Assembly (NCBI RefSeq): GCF_034058155.1
Contig: NZ_CP139148.1
Coordinates: 310,001 to 374,000, forward strand
From: Flavobacterium sp. KACC 22761
GTDB taxonomy: Bacteria > Bacteroidota > Bacteroidia > Flavobacteriales > Flavobacteriaceae
Reading direction: 5' to 3'
Length of the DNA: 64,000 nucleotides
The translations under genes were made by a program, and so were the position numbers. Shown here piece by piece: positions 34,730-42,570 of this stretch. The first letter of the stretch is position 1, and every line of letters starts with the position of its first letter. The notes beneath the pieces were generated by a model. That model saw nothing but the letters and a program-made list of their open reading frames with translations. It was not told where the DNA came from and made no database searches.

Positions 34730-35383
34730 TTATTCTTTATCATCAAGGCTTTTAAATTTAAAATAGGAATATATCATAGGAATGATTGCTATTGCAACAC
34801 CAATACCTATAAAAGGTTTAGAGAAAGTAAATCCAGGAAAAATCAAACCTCCCAAAATAATGACAAAACCTGCGGCAAGCCACAACTTTCCAGCAAAAGC
34901 ATGAGTTGCTTTCCAAACTTGTTGGTTTTCTAAAGTCCAAGGCGTACGAATCCCGATAAAGTAATTAGGTTGTATGACTTTGAAATAATTTCCAAAAATT
35001 ATTAATAAAATGCCAACCGCTACATAAATCAAATTTGGACTCGAAAAAGATTGATTTTTTGCGATGTAAATAAAAAATGAAGCCATTACCGACATAAACA
35101 AGATTAGAAAAAATCGAAGTTGGTAGAATTTTCTCCCCATTAATGAAATTCGTTTTTTAGGATCAATTTTTGAAGCTGCAAGCAACAGGAAATACATTAA
35201 AACAGGCAACAGCAAAACCAAAAACAATAAAGCAAACTTGCTTCCCCATTGGTCTATTTCTCCTTTAAAATTCCAATGCACCGGAACTTTTTCAGGAAGA
35301 CTATTCCATATTAATGCCAGATAAACAAAAGGCGTCAAAACTATTCCAATTATTGGAAGCTCTTTTTTAAATTCTAAATTCAT
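34730..35383 (-). CDS. sdpI: SdpI/DUF1648-family membrane protein
   Basis: This is a 217-residue integral membrane protein with about six spans. The N-terminal DUF1648 motif (NSLPEKVPVHWNFKGEIDQWG) and the SdpI-type C-terminal motif (NYFIGIRTPWTLENQQVWKATHAFAGKLW) are both clear. In Bacillus subtilis SdpI gives immunity to the SdpC toxin and also relays a signal to SdpR. Here it follows an SdpR-like repressor by three bases, the same partnership. No SdpC-like toxin or SdpAB maturation gene is nearby, so an immunity role is not supported. A signalling or envelope-stress role is equally possible. Confidence 0.88.
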   Translation of the reverse strand: MNLEFKKELPIIGIVLTPFVYLALIWNSLPEKVPVHWNFKGEIDQWGSKFALLFLVLLLPVLMYFLLLAASKIDPKKRISLMGRKFYQLRFFLILFMSVMASFFIYIAKNQSFSSPNLIYVAVGILLIIFGNYFKVIQPNYFIGIRTPWTLENQQVWKATHAFAGKLWLAAGFVIILGGLIFPGFTFSKPFIGIGVAIAIIPMIYSYFKFKSLDDKE

Positions 35384-35386
35384 TTT

Positions 35387-35641
35387 TTATTTCTTAAAGG
35401 TTAGTATCCACTGCAAAACATCTTCCATTATGGTGGTATTGATCGAATAAATGATGAATTGCCCGTTTTTTTCGGATGTAATTAAATCGGCTCGTTTTAA
35501 AATATCTAAATGATGTGAAATACTAGGTTTAGAAATATTAAACGCATCGGCAATTTCTCCCGCTGTCAAATCTTTCTCTTTCAACAGTTCTAGAATTTCT
35601 CTTCGGGTCGCATCATTTAATGCTTTAAAAATCTCGTTCAT
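35387..35641 (-). CDS. sdpR: SdpR-like ArsR-family repressor
   Basis: This 84-residue winged-helix protein is the usual SdpR length. It contains NEIFKALNDATRREILELL, the recognition helix region AFNISKPSISHHLDILKRADLI and the wing EKNGQFIIYSINTT. There are no metal-binding cysteines, so it is not a metal sensor. SdpR-type autorepressors block their own operon and are relieved when SdpI sequesters them at the membrane. The SdpI-like gene follows three bases later. An inverted repeat just upstream (35650-35671) is the probable operator. Confidence 0.9.
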   Translation of the reverse strand: MNEIFKALNDATRREILELLKEKDLTAGEIADAFNISKPSISHHLDILKRADLITSEKNGQFIIYSINTTIMEDVLQWILTFKK

Positions 35642-35649
35642 TATTTATA

Positions 35650-35671
35650 TATTTAGACAAATATCTAAATA
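35650..35671. promoter_or_regulatory. Probable SdpR operator
   Basis: TATTTAGA (35650-35657) and TCTAAATA (35664-35671) form a perfect 8-bp inverted repeat with a 6-bp spacer, 9 bases upstream of the sdpR ATG. Size and position fit an ArsR-family autorepressor site. Confidence 0.65.
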
Positions 35672-35691
35672 CTTTTTTAATTAGCAAAAAA

Positions 35692-35721
35692 AAAAGCGGC
35701 AATTTTTGTATTGCCGCTTTT
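35692..35721 (-). terminator. Terminator after the MFS transporter gene
   Basis: AAAAGCGGCAA (35692-35702) pairs exactly with TTGCCGCTTTT (35711-35721). The minus-strand copy is followed by a long T run. It is 18 bases beyond the transporter stop. Confidence 0.88.
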
Positions 35722-35739
35722 TATATAATTGAAATTAAA

Positions 35740-37017
35740 CTAAAATTTATGCTCGTCTTTACTAATTACTAGTAATGAAATCAATGAAATAAAAGCCGCA
35801 ATCATTAAATATATACCAACATAACTTACGCTATAAGTTTTAGCCAGCCAAATAGCAATCATTGGCGCAAAAGCCGCACCTAGAATTCCTGCCAAATTAA
35901 AAGTCAAAGAAGCACCAGAATAACGAACATTCGTTGGAAACAACTCAGATAAAAAAGTTCCCAGCGGACCATAAGTGAATCCCATTAAAGCCATTCCGAT
36001 ACAAGCAAAAGTGGTTACTAACGTAATATTTCCTGTACTTAAAAAGAATGAAAAGAAAGATCCAAAAACTGCAATCGCAGCTGTCGCCAAAATAAGCATT
36101 TTACGACGCCCAATTTTATCAGCAACTAAAGCTGAAACCGGAATGAAAATAGCAAAGAACAATACCGAGAATAATTGTATCAACAATCCATCTCTTTTAA
36201 CGATTCCTAAGTCTGATGTCGCCCAACTTAACGTAAAAACAGTCATTAAATAGAAAACCAAGAAAGTTGTAATTGCAGCAAAAGTTCCAAAAACCAACTG
36301 ATTTTTATACGATTTTACCAACTCTAGGAAAGGTACTTTTACTTCTTCTTGTTCTTTTTTAGCACTTTCAAAAGAAGGTGTTTCTGTAATTTTTGTTCGA
36401 ATGTAAAAACCCACTACAACTAGAAGTGCACTTGCAATAAACGGAATTCTCCAACCATAATTCATAAAATCCTCATTACTCATAGAATCTGTCAGCACCA
36501 AAAAAGTGCCACCAGAAAGCAACAAACCAATTGGAGCGCCTAATTGCGGAAACATTCCGTACCAAGCACGTTTATGCGGAGGCGCATTTTCGATCGCGAG
36601 CAAAACCGCTCCGCCCCATTCTCCGCCTAAACCAACTCCTTGTCCAAATCGGCACAACATTAATAATAATGGCGCTGCTACACCAATGCTGGCATAACTC
36701 GGTAAAAATCCAATTGCAACGGTCGAAATTCCCATCGTCAGTAAAGCAGCAACCAAGGTAAATTTACGCCCAATTTTATCTCCATAATGCCCAAAAAAAG
36801 CCGATCCTAATGGGCGAGACAAAAACGCGATTGAAAAAGTTGCCAACGACTGCAAAGTTGCCATCGTAGAATTTGAGCTTGGAAAAAATAATTGAGGAAA
36901 AACCAATACCGCTGCATTGGCATAAATATAAAAATCAAAAAATTCAATTGTGGTGCCAATAAGGCTTCCAAAAAGAACATGTTTAAGAGAGTTCTTTTGA
37001 TTTGGGTTATTTTTCAT
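35740..37017 (-). CDS. MHS-family (ProP/ShiA-like) MFS transporter
   Basis: I start at the ATG at 37017 (425 residues). The open frame extends 34 codons further up to 37119, but that stretch is polar and unlike the family. The start NSLKHVLFGSLIGTTIEFFDFYIYANA is typical of metabolite:H+ symporters. The family loop motif FGHYGDKIGRKFTL and the GRFGQG-type motif CRFGQGVGLGGEWGG follow, as does a second-half DKIGRRKM. About 12 membrane spans are present. Known members carry proline/betaine, citrate, alpha-ketoglutarate or shikimate; the cargo here cannot be assigned. It is monocistronic, with a strong terminator. Confidence 0.9.
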   Translation of the reverse strand: MKNNPNQKNSLKHVLFGSLIGTTIEFFDFYIYANAAVLVFPQLFFPSSNSTMATLQSLATFSIAFLSRPLGSAFFGHYGDKIGRKFTLVAALLTMGISTVAIGFLPSYASIGVAAPLLLMLCRFGQGVGLGGEWGGAVLLAIENAPPHKRAWYGMFPQLGAPIGLLLSGGTFLVLTDSMSNEDFMNYGWRIPFIASALLVVVGFYIRTKITETPSFESAKKEQEEVKVPFLELVKSYKNQLVFGTFAAITTFLVFYLMTVFTLSWATSDLGIVKRDGLLIQLFSVLFFAIFIPVSALVADKIGRRKMLILATAAIAVFGSFFSFFLSTGNITLVTTFACIGMALMGFTYGPLGTFLSELFPTNVRYSGASLTFNLAGILGAAFAPMIAIWLAKTYSVSYVGIYLMIAAFISLISLLVISKDEHKF

Positions 37018-37290
37018 GTAAAATAGATCTAACTTTTTTTGATTACAAAAGTATAGTTTCATTACTAATAATTCATGTTTAATCAAAATAGTTTTAACAC
37101 AATAATTACTTTTTAACAAATTTCATGTGTTTTATGTTTTTCAAGTTTTTATTTCGAATAAAATTAAAAACTTGATTTTTAAGGACTTTAATAATCGTTA
37201 ACAAAAAATCAAATCATAAGCTATCGTTAAAAACATTTTTAACTGTATATTTTCATTAAATTTACAGCTATCAAAAATAAATCTAAAATT

Positions 37291-38880
37291 ATGCCTACCG
37301 ACTGTATCAGCTATCAAACCTCAGGATATTTCTCTGCCTTGATACAAGATTATTTAGATCAAAAACCAGCATTACAATCTTTATATAACAATTTTCCAAC
37401 TTTGGAAAATTTCGAAAAACAAATCCAGGAAAAGCAATCCAATTTTGATAATAAAAACCGAATTCCTTTGGTTTCAACTTTAAAAAAGCAATATCAAAAT
37501 ATTGAGATTTCAGATTCAACAAAACAAAATATTGAGCTTTTAGCACTCGAAAATACTTTTACCATTACAACTGGACATCAGCTGAATTTATTTAGCGGAC
37601 CTTTATATTTCTTGTACAAAATCATTTCGACAATTAACTTGACGAAAGAATTAAAATCAAAATATCCCTCAAATAATTTTGTTCCGATTTATTGGATGGC
37701 TACGGAAGATCATGATTTTGAAGAAATTAATTATTTCAATTTTAAAGGGAAAAAATTCAGATGGAACAAAGAAAGCACTGGTCCGGTTGGCCGACTTTCA
37801 ACTGAAGGTTTAGCTGAATTTTTAGAAATATATTCCCTAGAATTAGGATCAAGCACAAATGCAAATACACTAAAAAAGCTTTTTGAAGACGCTTATTTAA
37901 AACATGATAATTTGGCTAACGCAACACGTTTTTTAGCCAACAGTTTATTTGCAAATCACGGACTAGTTATTTTAGATGCTGATGATGCTGACTTGAAAAA
38001 AGCATTTATTCCGTTTGCCAAAGAAGAATTAGAGCAAAACACTTCATATAAAGCAGTTCAAAAAACAATTGAATCACTAAAAGATTATACTGTTCAGGTA
38101 AATCCGCGCGAAATCAATTTATTTTATATCGAAGATGATTTGCGTGAAAGAATCATTTTTGAAAATGACAAATACCATGCAAACAATACCAAAATTGCTT
38201 TTTCAAAAGATGAAATATTCAAATTGCTAGAAAGCAATCCAGAGAAATTCAGCCCAAATGTAATCATGCGTCCATTATACCAGGAAATTATTCTTCCAAA
38301 TTTATGCTACATTGGCGGAGGCGGAGAAATTGCATATTGGCTGGAATTGAAATCCTTTTTTGATGCCGTAAACATTACTTTCCCAATGCTCTTGGTTCGA
38401 AATTCAGTGCTTTTGGCGACCGAAAAACAAACCAAAAAAGCAGATAATTTAAATTTAAGCTGGAAAGATTTATTTACAAAACAAGAGAATTTAGTAAATA
38501 CGATTACGCATAAAATTTCTGCCTTTCCAATTGATTTAACTCCTCAAAAAGAAGCATTGAAAACACAATTTGAATATCTTTACAACTTAGCCAATCAAAC
38601 TGACAAGTCTTTTTCGGGAGCTGTAAAAGCCCAGGAAGTAAAGCAAACAAAAGGTTTAGAAAATTTAGAAAAACGCCTATTAAAAGCACAAAAAAGAAAA
38701 TTAAACGATCAATTACAACGCGTAATCGATTTACAATGCGAACTGTTCCCAAACAACAGCTTGCAAGAGCGCCAAAGCAATTTTTCTGAATTTTATCTTG
38801 AGAAAGGCGAACAATTAGTACCGCTTTTATTGCAAAAACTGAAACCTTTAGAAATGAATTTTAATATTATAACAATTTAA
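37291..38880 (+). CDS. bshC: Bacillithiol biosynthesis cysteine-adding enzyme BshC
   Basis: This 529-residue protein has the length and motifs of BshC: TTGHQLNLFSGPLYFLYKI, FVPIYWMATEDHDFEEINYF, GRLSTEGL, VIMRPLYQEIILPNLCYIGG and GEIAYWLELK. The family joins cysteine to glucosamine-malate in the last step of bacillithiol synthesis in the cytosol. A coiled-coil region near 425-490 (LENLEKRLLKAQKRKLNDQL) matches the structure of the Bacillus enzyme. It is monocistronic and divergent from the MFS gene. The 273-bp upstream gap is AT-rich and contains CGTTAAC (37195-37201) and CGTTAAA (37225-37231), which might be regulatory; I see no clear promoter. Confidence 0.93.
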   Translation: MPTDCISYQTSGYFSALIQDYLDQKPALQSLYNNFPTLENFEKQIQEKQSNFDNKNRIPLVSTLKKQYQNIEISDSTKQNIELLALENTFTITTGHQLNLFSGPLYFLYKIISTINLTKELKSKYPSNNFVPIYWMATEDHDFEEINYFNFKGKKFRWNKESTGPVGRLSTEGLAEFLEIYSLELGSSTNANTLKKLFEDAYLKHDNLANATRFLANSLFANHGLVILDADDADLKKAFIPFAKEELEQNTSYKAVQKTIESLKDYTVQVNPREINLFYIEDDLRERIIFENDKYHANNTKIAFSKDEIFKLLESNPEKFSPNVIMRPLYQEIILPNLCYIGGGGEIAYWLELKSFFDAVNITFPMLLVRNSVLLATEKQTKKADNLNLSWKDLFTKQENLVNTITHKISAFPIDLTPQKEALKTQFEYLYNLANQTDKSFSGAVKAQEVKQTKGLENLEKRLLKAQKRKLNDQLQRVIDLQCELFPNNSLQERQSNFSEFYLEKGEQLVPLLLQKLKPLEMNFNIITI

Positions 38881-38885
38881 AATAG

Positions 38886-38964
38886 TTTGCCACGAATTAC
38901 ACGAATTGTTTTTTTGCTTTTTTGCGAATAGAAATTAGTGTAAATTCGTGTAATTCGTGGCAAA
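38886..38964. repeat. Intergenic inverted repeat, family B copy 3
   Basis: Arms 38886-38907 (TTTGCCACGAATTACACGAA...) and 38943-38964 are exact reverse complements over 22 bases. It starts five bases after the bshC stop and could terminate that gene. Copies of the family are also at 14588 and 20511. Confidence 0.88.
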
Positions 38965-39079
38965 AAAAATATATAATAATTCTTGAGGACCAAATAACCA
39001 CCTATCTTCTCAAAATTATTGTTTCATAAACCAAATAGCGATTTTTAAAATTATTAACTAACCTATTTACCCAAAACCA

Positions 39080-40351
39080 ATGGTAAAAGAACGCTTAATT
39101 TCGCTAGATGTCTTTCGCGGACTCACAATTTTATTAATGACAATCGTCAACAATCCCGGAGACTGGGGAAATGTTTACCCGCCACTGCTCCACGCCGAAT
39201 GGAATGGTTGCACGCCAACCGATTTAGTTTTTCCATTTTTTGTTTTCATAATGGGAGTTGCTGTTCCACTGGCAATGTCTGATAAATTTTACGACGGCAC
39301 TACTTTCAACAAAATCTTGATTCGTTCCCTACGAATGCTTTGTTTGGGAATTTTCTTCAACTTCTTCGGGAAAATTCAGCTGTTTGGACTTGAAGGGATT
39401 CCGCTTTTAATTGGGCGTTTGGCAATAACTATTGCCGTTGGATATGCTTTAATGGGAAGTTTTAGCTCAAAAATCAAAAATATTTTAGCCTTTTCGATTC
39501 TGTTTATTTACGTGTTTCTTGCTTACAGTGGAATCGAAGCTTATGCAGATGTAAGACTTCCGGGAGTTCTACAAAGAATTGCTGTTGTTTATTTTATCGT
39601 TTCCCTTTTGTATTTAATAACTTCGCAGAAAACTCAAATCATTACTGGAGCAATTTTACTATTAGGCTATTGGGCCATTATGACTTTAACTCCTGTTCCC
39701 GGAATTGGCGAAGCTAATCTTGACAAAGGAACAAATCTTGCCGCTTGGCTGGATGGCGTTTTATTAAAAGGCCACATGTATCGAGGCACTGTAACTTGGG
39801 ATCCGGAAGGAATTTTAAGCACAATTCCGTCAATCGTAAACGGAATCATTGGATTATTGGTTGGAAAGCTTTTGCTTTTTGATATAACTAAAATTCAAAA
39901 AGCCCAGAAAATGGGAATTGCAGGAACGGTACTTATATTTTTAGGGCTAATTTGGGATCTTGTTTTCCCGATCAACAAATCAATCTGGACCAGCAGTTAT
40001 GTTTTATACACAACCGGATTAGCAACTGTATTCTTGACGGTATTATACTTAATTATAGATATTGCAGCTTACAAAAAAGGCTTCAAACTGTTTTTGATTT
40101 GGGGAGTAAACCCAATGATTGTGTTTTTCACTTCGCAAATTATTCCGCAGGCTTTAATAATGATTGAGTTTCAAAATCCACATAAAACTTCAGAAAAAAT
40201 CAATTTACTGAATTACCTGTACAGCTTTTGGATTGCACCGTTTTTCAGCAACCCAATGACCGCTTCGCTTGCTGGCGCACTGGTTTACGTGTGTATTTGG
40301 ACTTTAATTTTGTGGATTTTCTATAGAAATAAATTAATATTCAAAGTGTAA
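39080..40351 (+). CDS. DUF5009/HGSNAT-like membrane acyltransferase (copy 1)
   Basis: This is a 423-residue protein with about 11 membrane spans. The opening RLISLDVFRGLTILLMTIVN and NGCTPTDLVFPFFVFIMGVA are the hallmark of the DUF5009/DUF1624 family, related to human heparan-alpha-glucosaminide N-acetyltransferase and NagX. Internal motifs include LPGVLQRIAVVYF, DPEGILSTIPSIVNGIIGLL and WGVNPMIVFF. The family is thought to move acetyl or other acyl groups across a membrane onto sugars. A second member with the same layout is at 54279-55469 on the other strand. It stands alone here between two repeats, so the substrate is unknown. Confidence 0.87.
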   Translation: MVKERLISLDVFRGLTILLMTIVNNPGDWGNVYPPLLHAEWNGCTPTDLVFPFFVFIMGVAVPLAMSDKFYDGTTFNKILIRSLRMLCLGIFFNFFGKIQLFGLEGIPLLIGRLAITIAVGYALMGSFSSKIKNILAFSILFIYVFLAYSGIEAYADVRLPGVLQRIAVVYFIVSLLYLITSQKTQIITGAILLLGYWAIMTLTPVPGIGEANLDKGTNLAAWLDGVLLKGHMYRGTVTWDPEGILSTIPSIVNGIIGLLVGKLLLFDITKIQKAQKMGIAGTVLIFLGLIWDLVFPINKSIWTSSYVLYTTGLATVFLTVLYLIIDIAAYKKGFKLFLIWGVNPMIVFFTSQIIPQALIMIEFQNPHKTSEKINLLNYLYSFWIAPFFSNPMTASLAGALVYVCIWTLILWIFYRNKLIFKV

Positions 40352-40364
40352 TTTTTCAACCAAA

Positions 40365-40447
40365 TATGTAGAGACGCACAGCAGTGCGTCTTTTTTTTAT
40401 TTCAAAATCAACTTTGTGTTAGATGCACTACTGTGCATCTCTACATA
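40365..40447. repeat. Double-hairpin repeat with compensatory base change, family D
   Basis: AGACGCACAGCAGTGCGTCT and AGATGCACTACTGTGCATCT each form an 8-bp hairpin with a 4-base loop. Flanking TATGTAG and CTACATA pair with each other. The two hairpins differ by C-G versus T-A at the same stem position, which keeps pairing. It follows the acyltransferase stop and may end its transcript. Confidence 0.85.
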
Positions 40448-40538
40448 ATACGGTTTCACAAAAGGCTTTTATTGGTTAAAACATCATTCTACACTATTTT
40501 AATTATGAATTTATTAAAATCAATTCATAAAAAAAGTC

Positions 40539-40546
40539 TACTTTTG
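40539..40546 (+). promoter_or_regulatory. -7 box of the ndk promoter
   Basis: TACTTTTG fits TAnnTTTG and lies 25 bases before the ndk ATG. I see no TTG at the expected -33 position, only TTA-rich sequence. Confidence 0.5.
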
Positions 40547-40571
40547 CACAAAATTTAAAAAGCACAATAAA

Positions 40572-40991
40572 ATGGCAACAAATAGAACTTTTACAATGAT
40601 TAAACCAGATGCTGTTGCAAACGGACACATCGGGAATATCTTAGCAATGATTACTAATGGAGGTTTCAAAATCGTTTCATTAAAATTAACTCAATTAACT
40701 GTAGCTGATGCAAAAGCATTTTACGCAGTTCACGCAGAAAGACCTTTCTACGGAGAATTAGTTGAATTTATGTCACGCGGACCAATTGTTGCTGCAATTT
40801 TAGAAAAAGACAACGCAGTAGAAGATTTCAGAACTTTAATTGGAGCTACAAATCCAGCTGAAGCTGCTGAAGGAACTATTCGTAAAGCATACGCTACTTC
40901 AATCGGAGAAAATGCAGTTCACGGATCTGACAGCGACGAAAACGCTGCTATCGAAAGCGCATTCCACTTTGCAGGAAGAGAGCAATTTTAA
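40572..40991 (+). CDS. ndk: Nucleoside diphosphate kinase
   Basis: This 139-residue protein is the typical Ndk length. It contains [17 protein letters not shown] at the N-terminus, the conserved [32 protein letters not shown] and the active-site motif [11 protein letters not shown] with phospho-accepting His117. It transfers the gamma-phosphate between nucleoside triphosphates and diphosphates in the cytosol. It is a single-gene unit with a -7 box upstream and a strong terminator downstream. GC content and codon use look more constrained than in its neighbours, as expected for a highly expressed gene. Confidence 0.97.
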   Translation: MATNRTFTMIKPDAVANGHIGNILAMITNGGFKIVSLKLTQLTVADAKAFYAVHAERPFYGELVEFMSRGPIVAAILEKDNAVEDFRTLIGATNPAEAAEGTIRKAYATSIGENAVHGSDSDENAAIESAFHFAGREQF

Positions 40992-40997
40992 TAAAAT

Positions 40998-41033
40998 AGT
41001 TTTCAGTCGCAGTCACAGTTTTCAGTGATTGCC
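40998..41033. repeat. Partial family E repeat after ndk
   Basis: AGTTTTCAGTCGCAGTCACA followed by GTTTTCAGTGATTGCC repeats the GTTTTCAGTC unit. The same text, with a matching inverted arm, is found at 48203-48292. It lies between the ndk stop and the ndk terminator. Confidence 0.7.
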
Positions 41034-41040
41034 ATTCATA

Positions 41041-41079
41041 AAAAAAATGCTGTTTGTAAACCAAACAGCATTTTTTTTT
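41041..41079 (+). terminator. ndk terminator
   Basis: GCTGTTTG (41049-41056) pairs with CAAACAGC (41062-41069) with loop TAAAC, flanked by an A run before and nine T after, a classic intrinsic terminator in both directions. Confidence 0.9.
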
Positions 41080-41135
41080 ATTGATCATACCCAAAACAAT
41101 TAAACAACTCTAAACTTATCTTATTTAAAATTGTT

Positions 41136-41567
41136 TTACTCTCCTAAATCAACTAAATTCTCTTTTACTCCCAACTTTAGGTTCTCAAAATTTTTATGAT
41201 AAAAACTAGAAACACAGCCTATACGTTTTCCTTTTTCCAGAATAAATATAGACTCATAATCAGTTCCTTTTGCAGATTCAAACACCGTAGTAAAACCATC
41301 TAATTCGGCATTTACATAAACTAAAGGCTTTCCAATCCCAAAATAATGTCGCAATGTAATCTGCTCTTTATTAATTTTTATGCTACATGCTCTAACTCTT
41401 AAAATCTTAAACCAAAAGAAACCGACACCCGATAAAAATAAAACAGGAAGAATTACGCTTACATTTGGAGTAAAAAAATACAACCAAATAGTCAATAGAG
41501 GCAAGACACTAAAATAAGAAATTAAAATAATTGGAAAAATCTTGAATTTCGATTTTAAATAGCTCAT
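41136..41567 (-). CDS. Small membrane protein, PH-domain-like
   Basis: This 143-residue protein of unknown function has two hydrophobic spans near the N-terminus (IFPIILISYFSVLPLLTIWLYF and VSVILPVLFLSGVGFFWF). They are followed by a soluble beta-rich part with INKEQITLRHYFGIGK, a pattern seen in bacterial PH-like (bPH2) domains attached to membranes. The only short recognisable string is that strand pair, so the domain call is tentative. It is 28 bases downstream of the DUF721 gene on the same strand and may be the last gene of that small unit. Confidence 0.65.
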   Translation of the reverse strand: MSYLKSKFKIFPIILISYFSVLPLLTIWLYFFTPNVSVILPVLFLSGVGFFWFKILRVRACSIKINKEQITLRHYFGIGKPLVYVNAELDGFTTVFESAKGTDYESIFILEKGKRIGCVSSFYHKNFENLKLGVKENLVDLGE

Positions 41568-41595
41568 AATACAATACTCTTTAGCACATCAAATC

Positions 41596-41892
41596 TTATC
41601 TCAAAACAACCTCTTTCACCACATCACGCCCTAATTCTTCATTAATCATTTTAACGATTTTTGACTTTCCGTGGCTTAGTTCTTCTCTCAAAACAGCCGA
41701 ACCTAATTCAACATAAAGCGTGCTTCCCTTCAAAACAACATTTCTGGTATAAGTGTTTACGCCACTTCCCATCAATTGTTTCCAAGCATCACGAACATCA
41801 ATTTCATCCATTCCAGACTGAAGCTTGTTCGTCTGAATAATTTGCTTCAAAACAGCCCCAATCGTACTTTCGTTATTTAGTCTCTTTGCCAT
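41596..41892 (-). CDS. DUF721 (DciA-like) protein
   Basis: This 98-residue protein contains one DUF721 domain: LNNESTIGAVLKQIIQTNKL, VRDAWKQLMGSGVNTYTRNV, GSTLYVELGSAVLREELSHG. The DciA proteins that load the replicative helicase in many bacteria belong to DUF721, but those are longer and have an extra basic region, so equivalence is uncertain. It overlaps the upstream lipoprotein gene by 20 bases, a tight translational arrangement. Confidence 0.85.
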   Translation of the reverse strand: MAKRLNNESTIGAVLKQIIQTNKLQSGMDEIDVRDAWKQLMGSGVNTYTRNVVLKGSTLYVELGSAVLREELSHGKSKIVKMINEELGRDVVKEVVLR

Positions 41893-42313
41893 CGTTTAAA
41901 ATATTAACTGGTCCTGTTTTTTTATAATGATACTCTTTATTTTGGTCATTTTTCACCACAAACTCTTTATCCGAAATCGAAATCAATTCTTCGCTCCACT
42001 TCGCATAAGCCGTTTTATAATCCAAAAAAGTTCCCTTATCTGTAAATCTAACCGAAAAATTCTCAAAAGTATTGGTAGTCAGAAAAGTCCCATCCAATTG
42101 CGCCATTACTTTCGTCCTCGTTCCTTTTGTTCCTTTAATCTTAAAAAAATCAAAGTTTTCATTCATTCCGTAAGCCTTCTCCTCGCCTTTATCAAAAACA
42201 ACTTTTTCAATTTCCCAGTAGCCATTAAGTTTTGCAATATCTGCCGGTTTAATCTCCTGTTTGCAACCCACAAACAAAAGTGATAAAACCAAAATCATAA
42301 AAGTGTTTTTCAT
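41873..42313 (-). CDS. Hypothetical lipoprotein, lipocalin-like
   Basis: I start at the ATG at 42313 (146 residues), which gives a lipoprotein signal (FMILVLSLLFVGC, Cys17). The longer open frame up to 42373 reads into a repeat element. The mature part begins LNGYWEIEKVVFDKGEEKAYG and continues as beta strands (DGTFLTTNTFENFSVRFTDK), suggestive of a lipocalin-like small barrel. No enzyme motif is visible. The last 20 bases overlap the DUF721 gene, an arrangement that suggests the two are co-expressed. Confidence 0.8.
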   Translation of the reverse strand: MKNTFMILVLSLLFVGCKQEIKPADIAKLNGYWEIEKVVFDKGEEKAYGMNENFDFFKIKGTKGTRTKVMAQLDGTFLTTNTFENFSVRFTDKGTFLDYKTAYAKWSEELISISDKEFVVKNDQNKEYHYKKTGPVNILNDGKETK

Positions 42314-42344
42314 AATAAATATAATATTAATAAGGAGCTGATTC

Positions 42345-42452
42345 CTGCTGTCCGCTGTATTCCCGATAAACAAAAACTACGGCTAAAAAGCCTTGTTTTT
42401 CTAAATCGGGAGATGCCGCTTCCATCAGGGCTAGGGCATCCGTTTTCAAAAG
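42345..42452. repeat. Degraded repeat-like element, family F copy 2
   Basis: TCCCGATA (from 42360) and AATCGGGAG flank a stretch with a GGCTAAAAAGCC hairpin (42384-42395). They are followed by ATGCCGCTTC, resembling the element at 17030-17150. Base composition is richer in GC than the surroundings. It lies between divergent genes. Confidence 0.5.
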
Positions 42453-42505
42453 AAAATTTAGTGAACTACAAAGGTAAACTTATAAATCTCAAAAGAAATA
42501 AAAAT

Positions 42506-42540
42506 TTGCAAAACCCATTAAACTATTTTACATATTTTTG
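42506..42540 (+). promoter_or_regulatory. Promoter of the serine hydrolase gene
   Basis: TTG (42506-42508) and TATTTTTG (42533-42540) fit the Bacteroidetes consensus with a 24-base spacer, one more than usual. The leader would be about 26 bases. Confidence 0.5.
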
Positions 42541-42570
42541 GTCAAACCCCAAACCTAAACCAAAAAAAAC

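Noticed and set aside
34730-35641. A complete Sdp toxin-immunity system
   Set aside because: No SdpA, SdpB or SdpC homologue is visible in the window.
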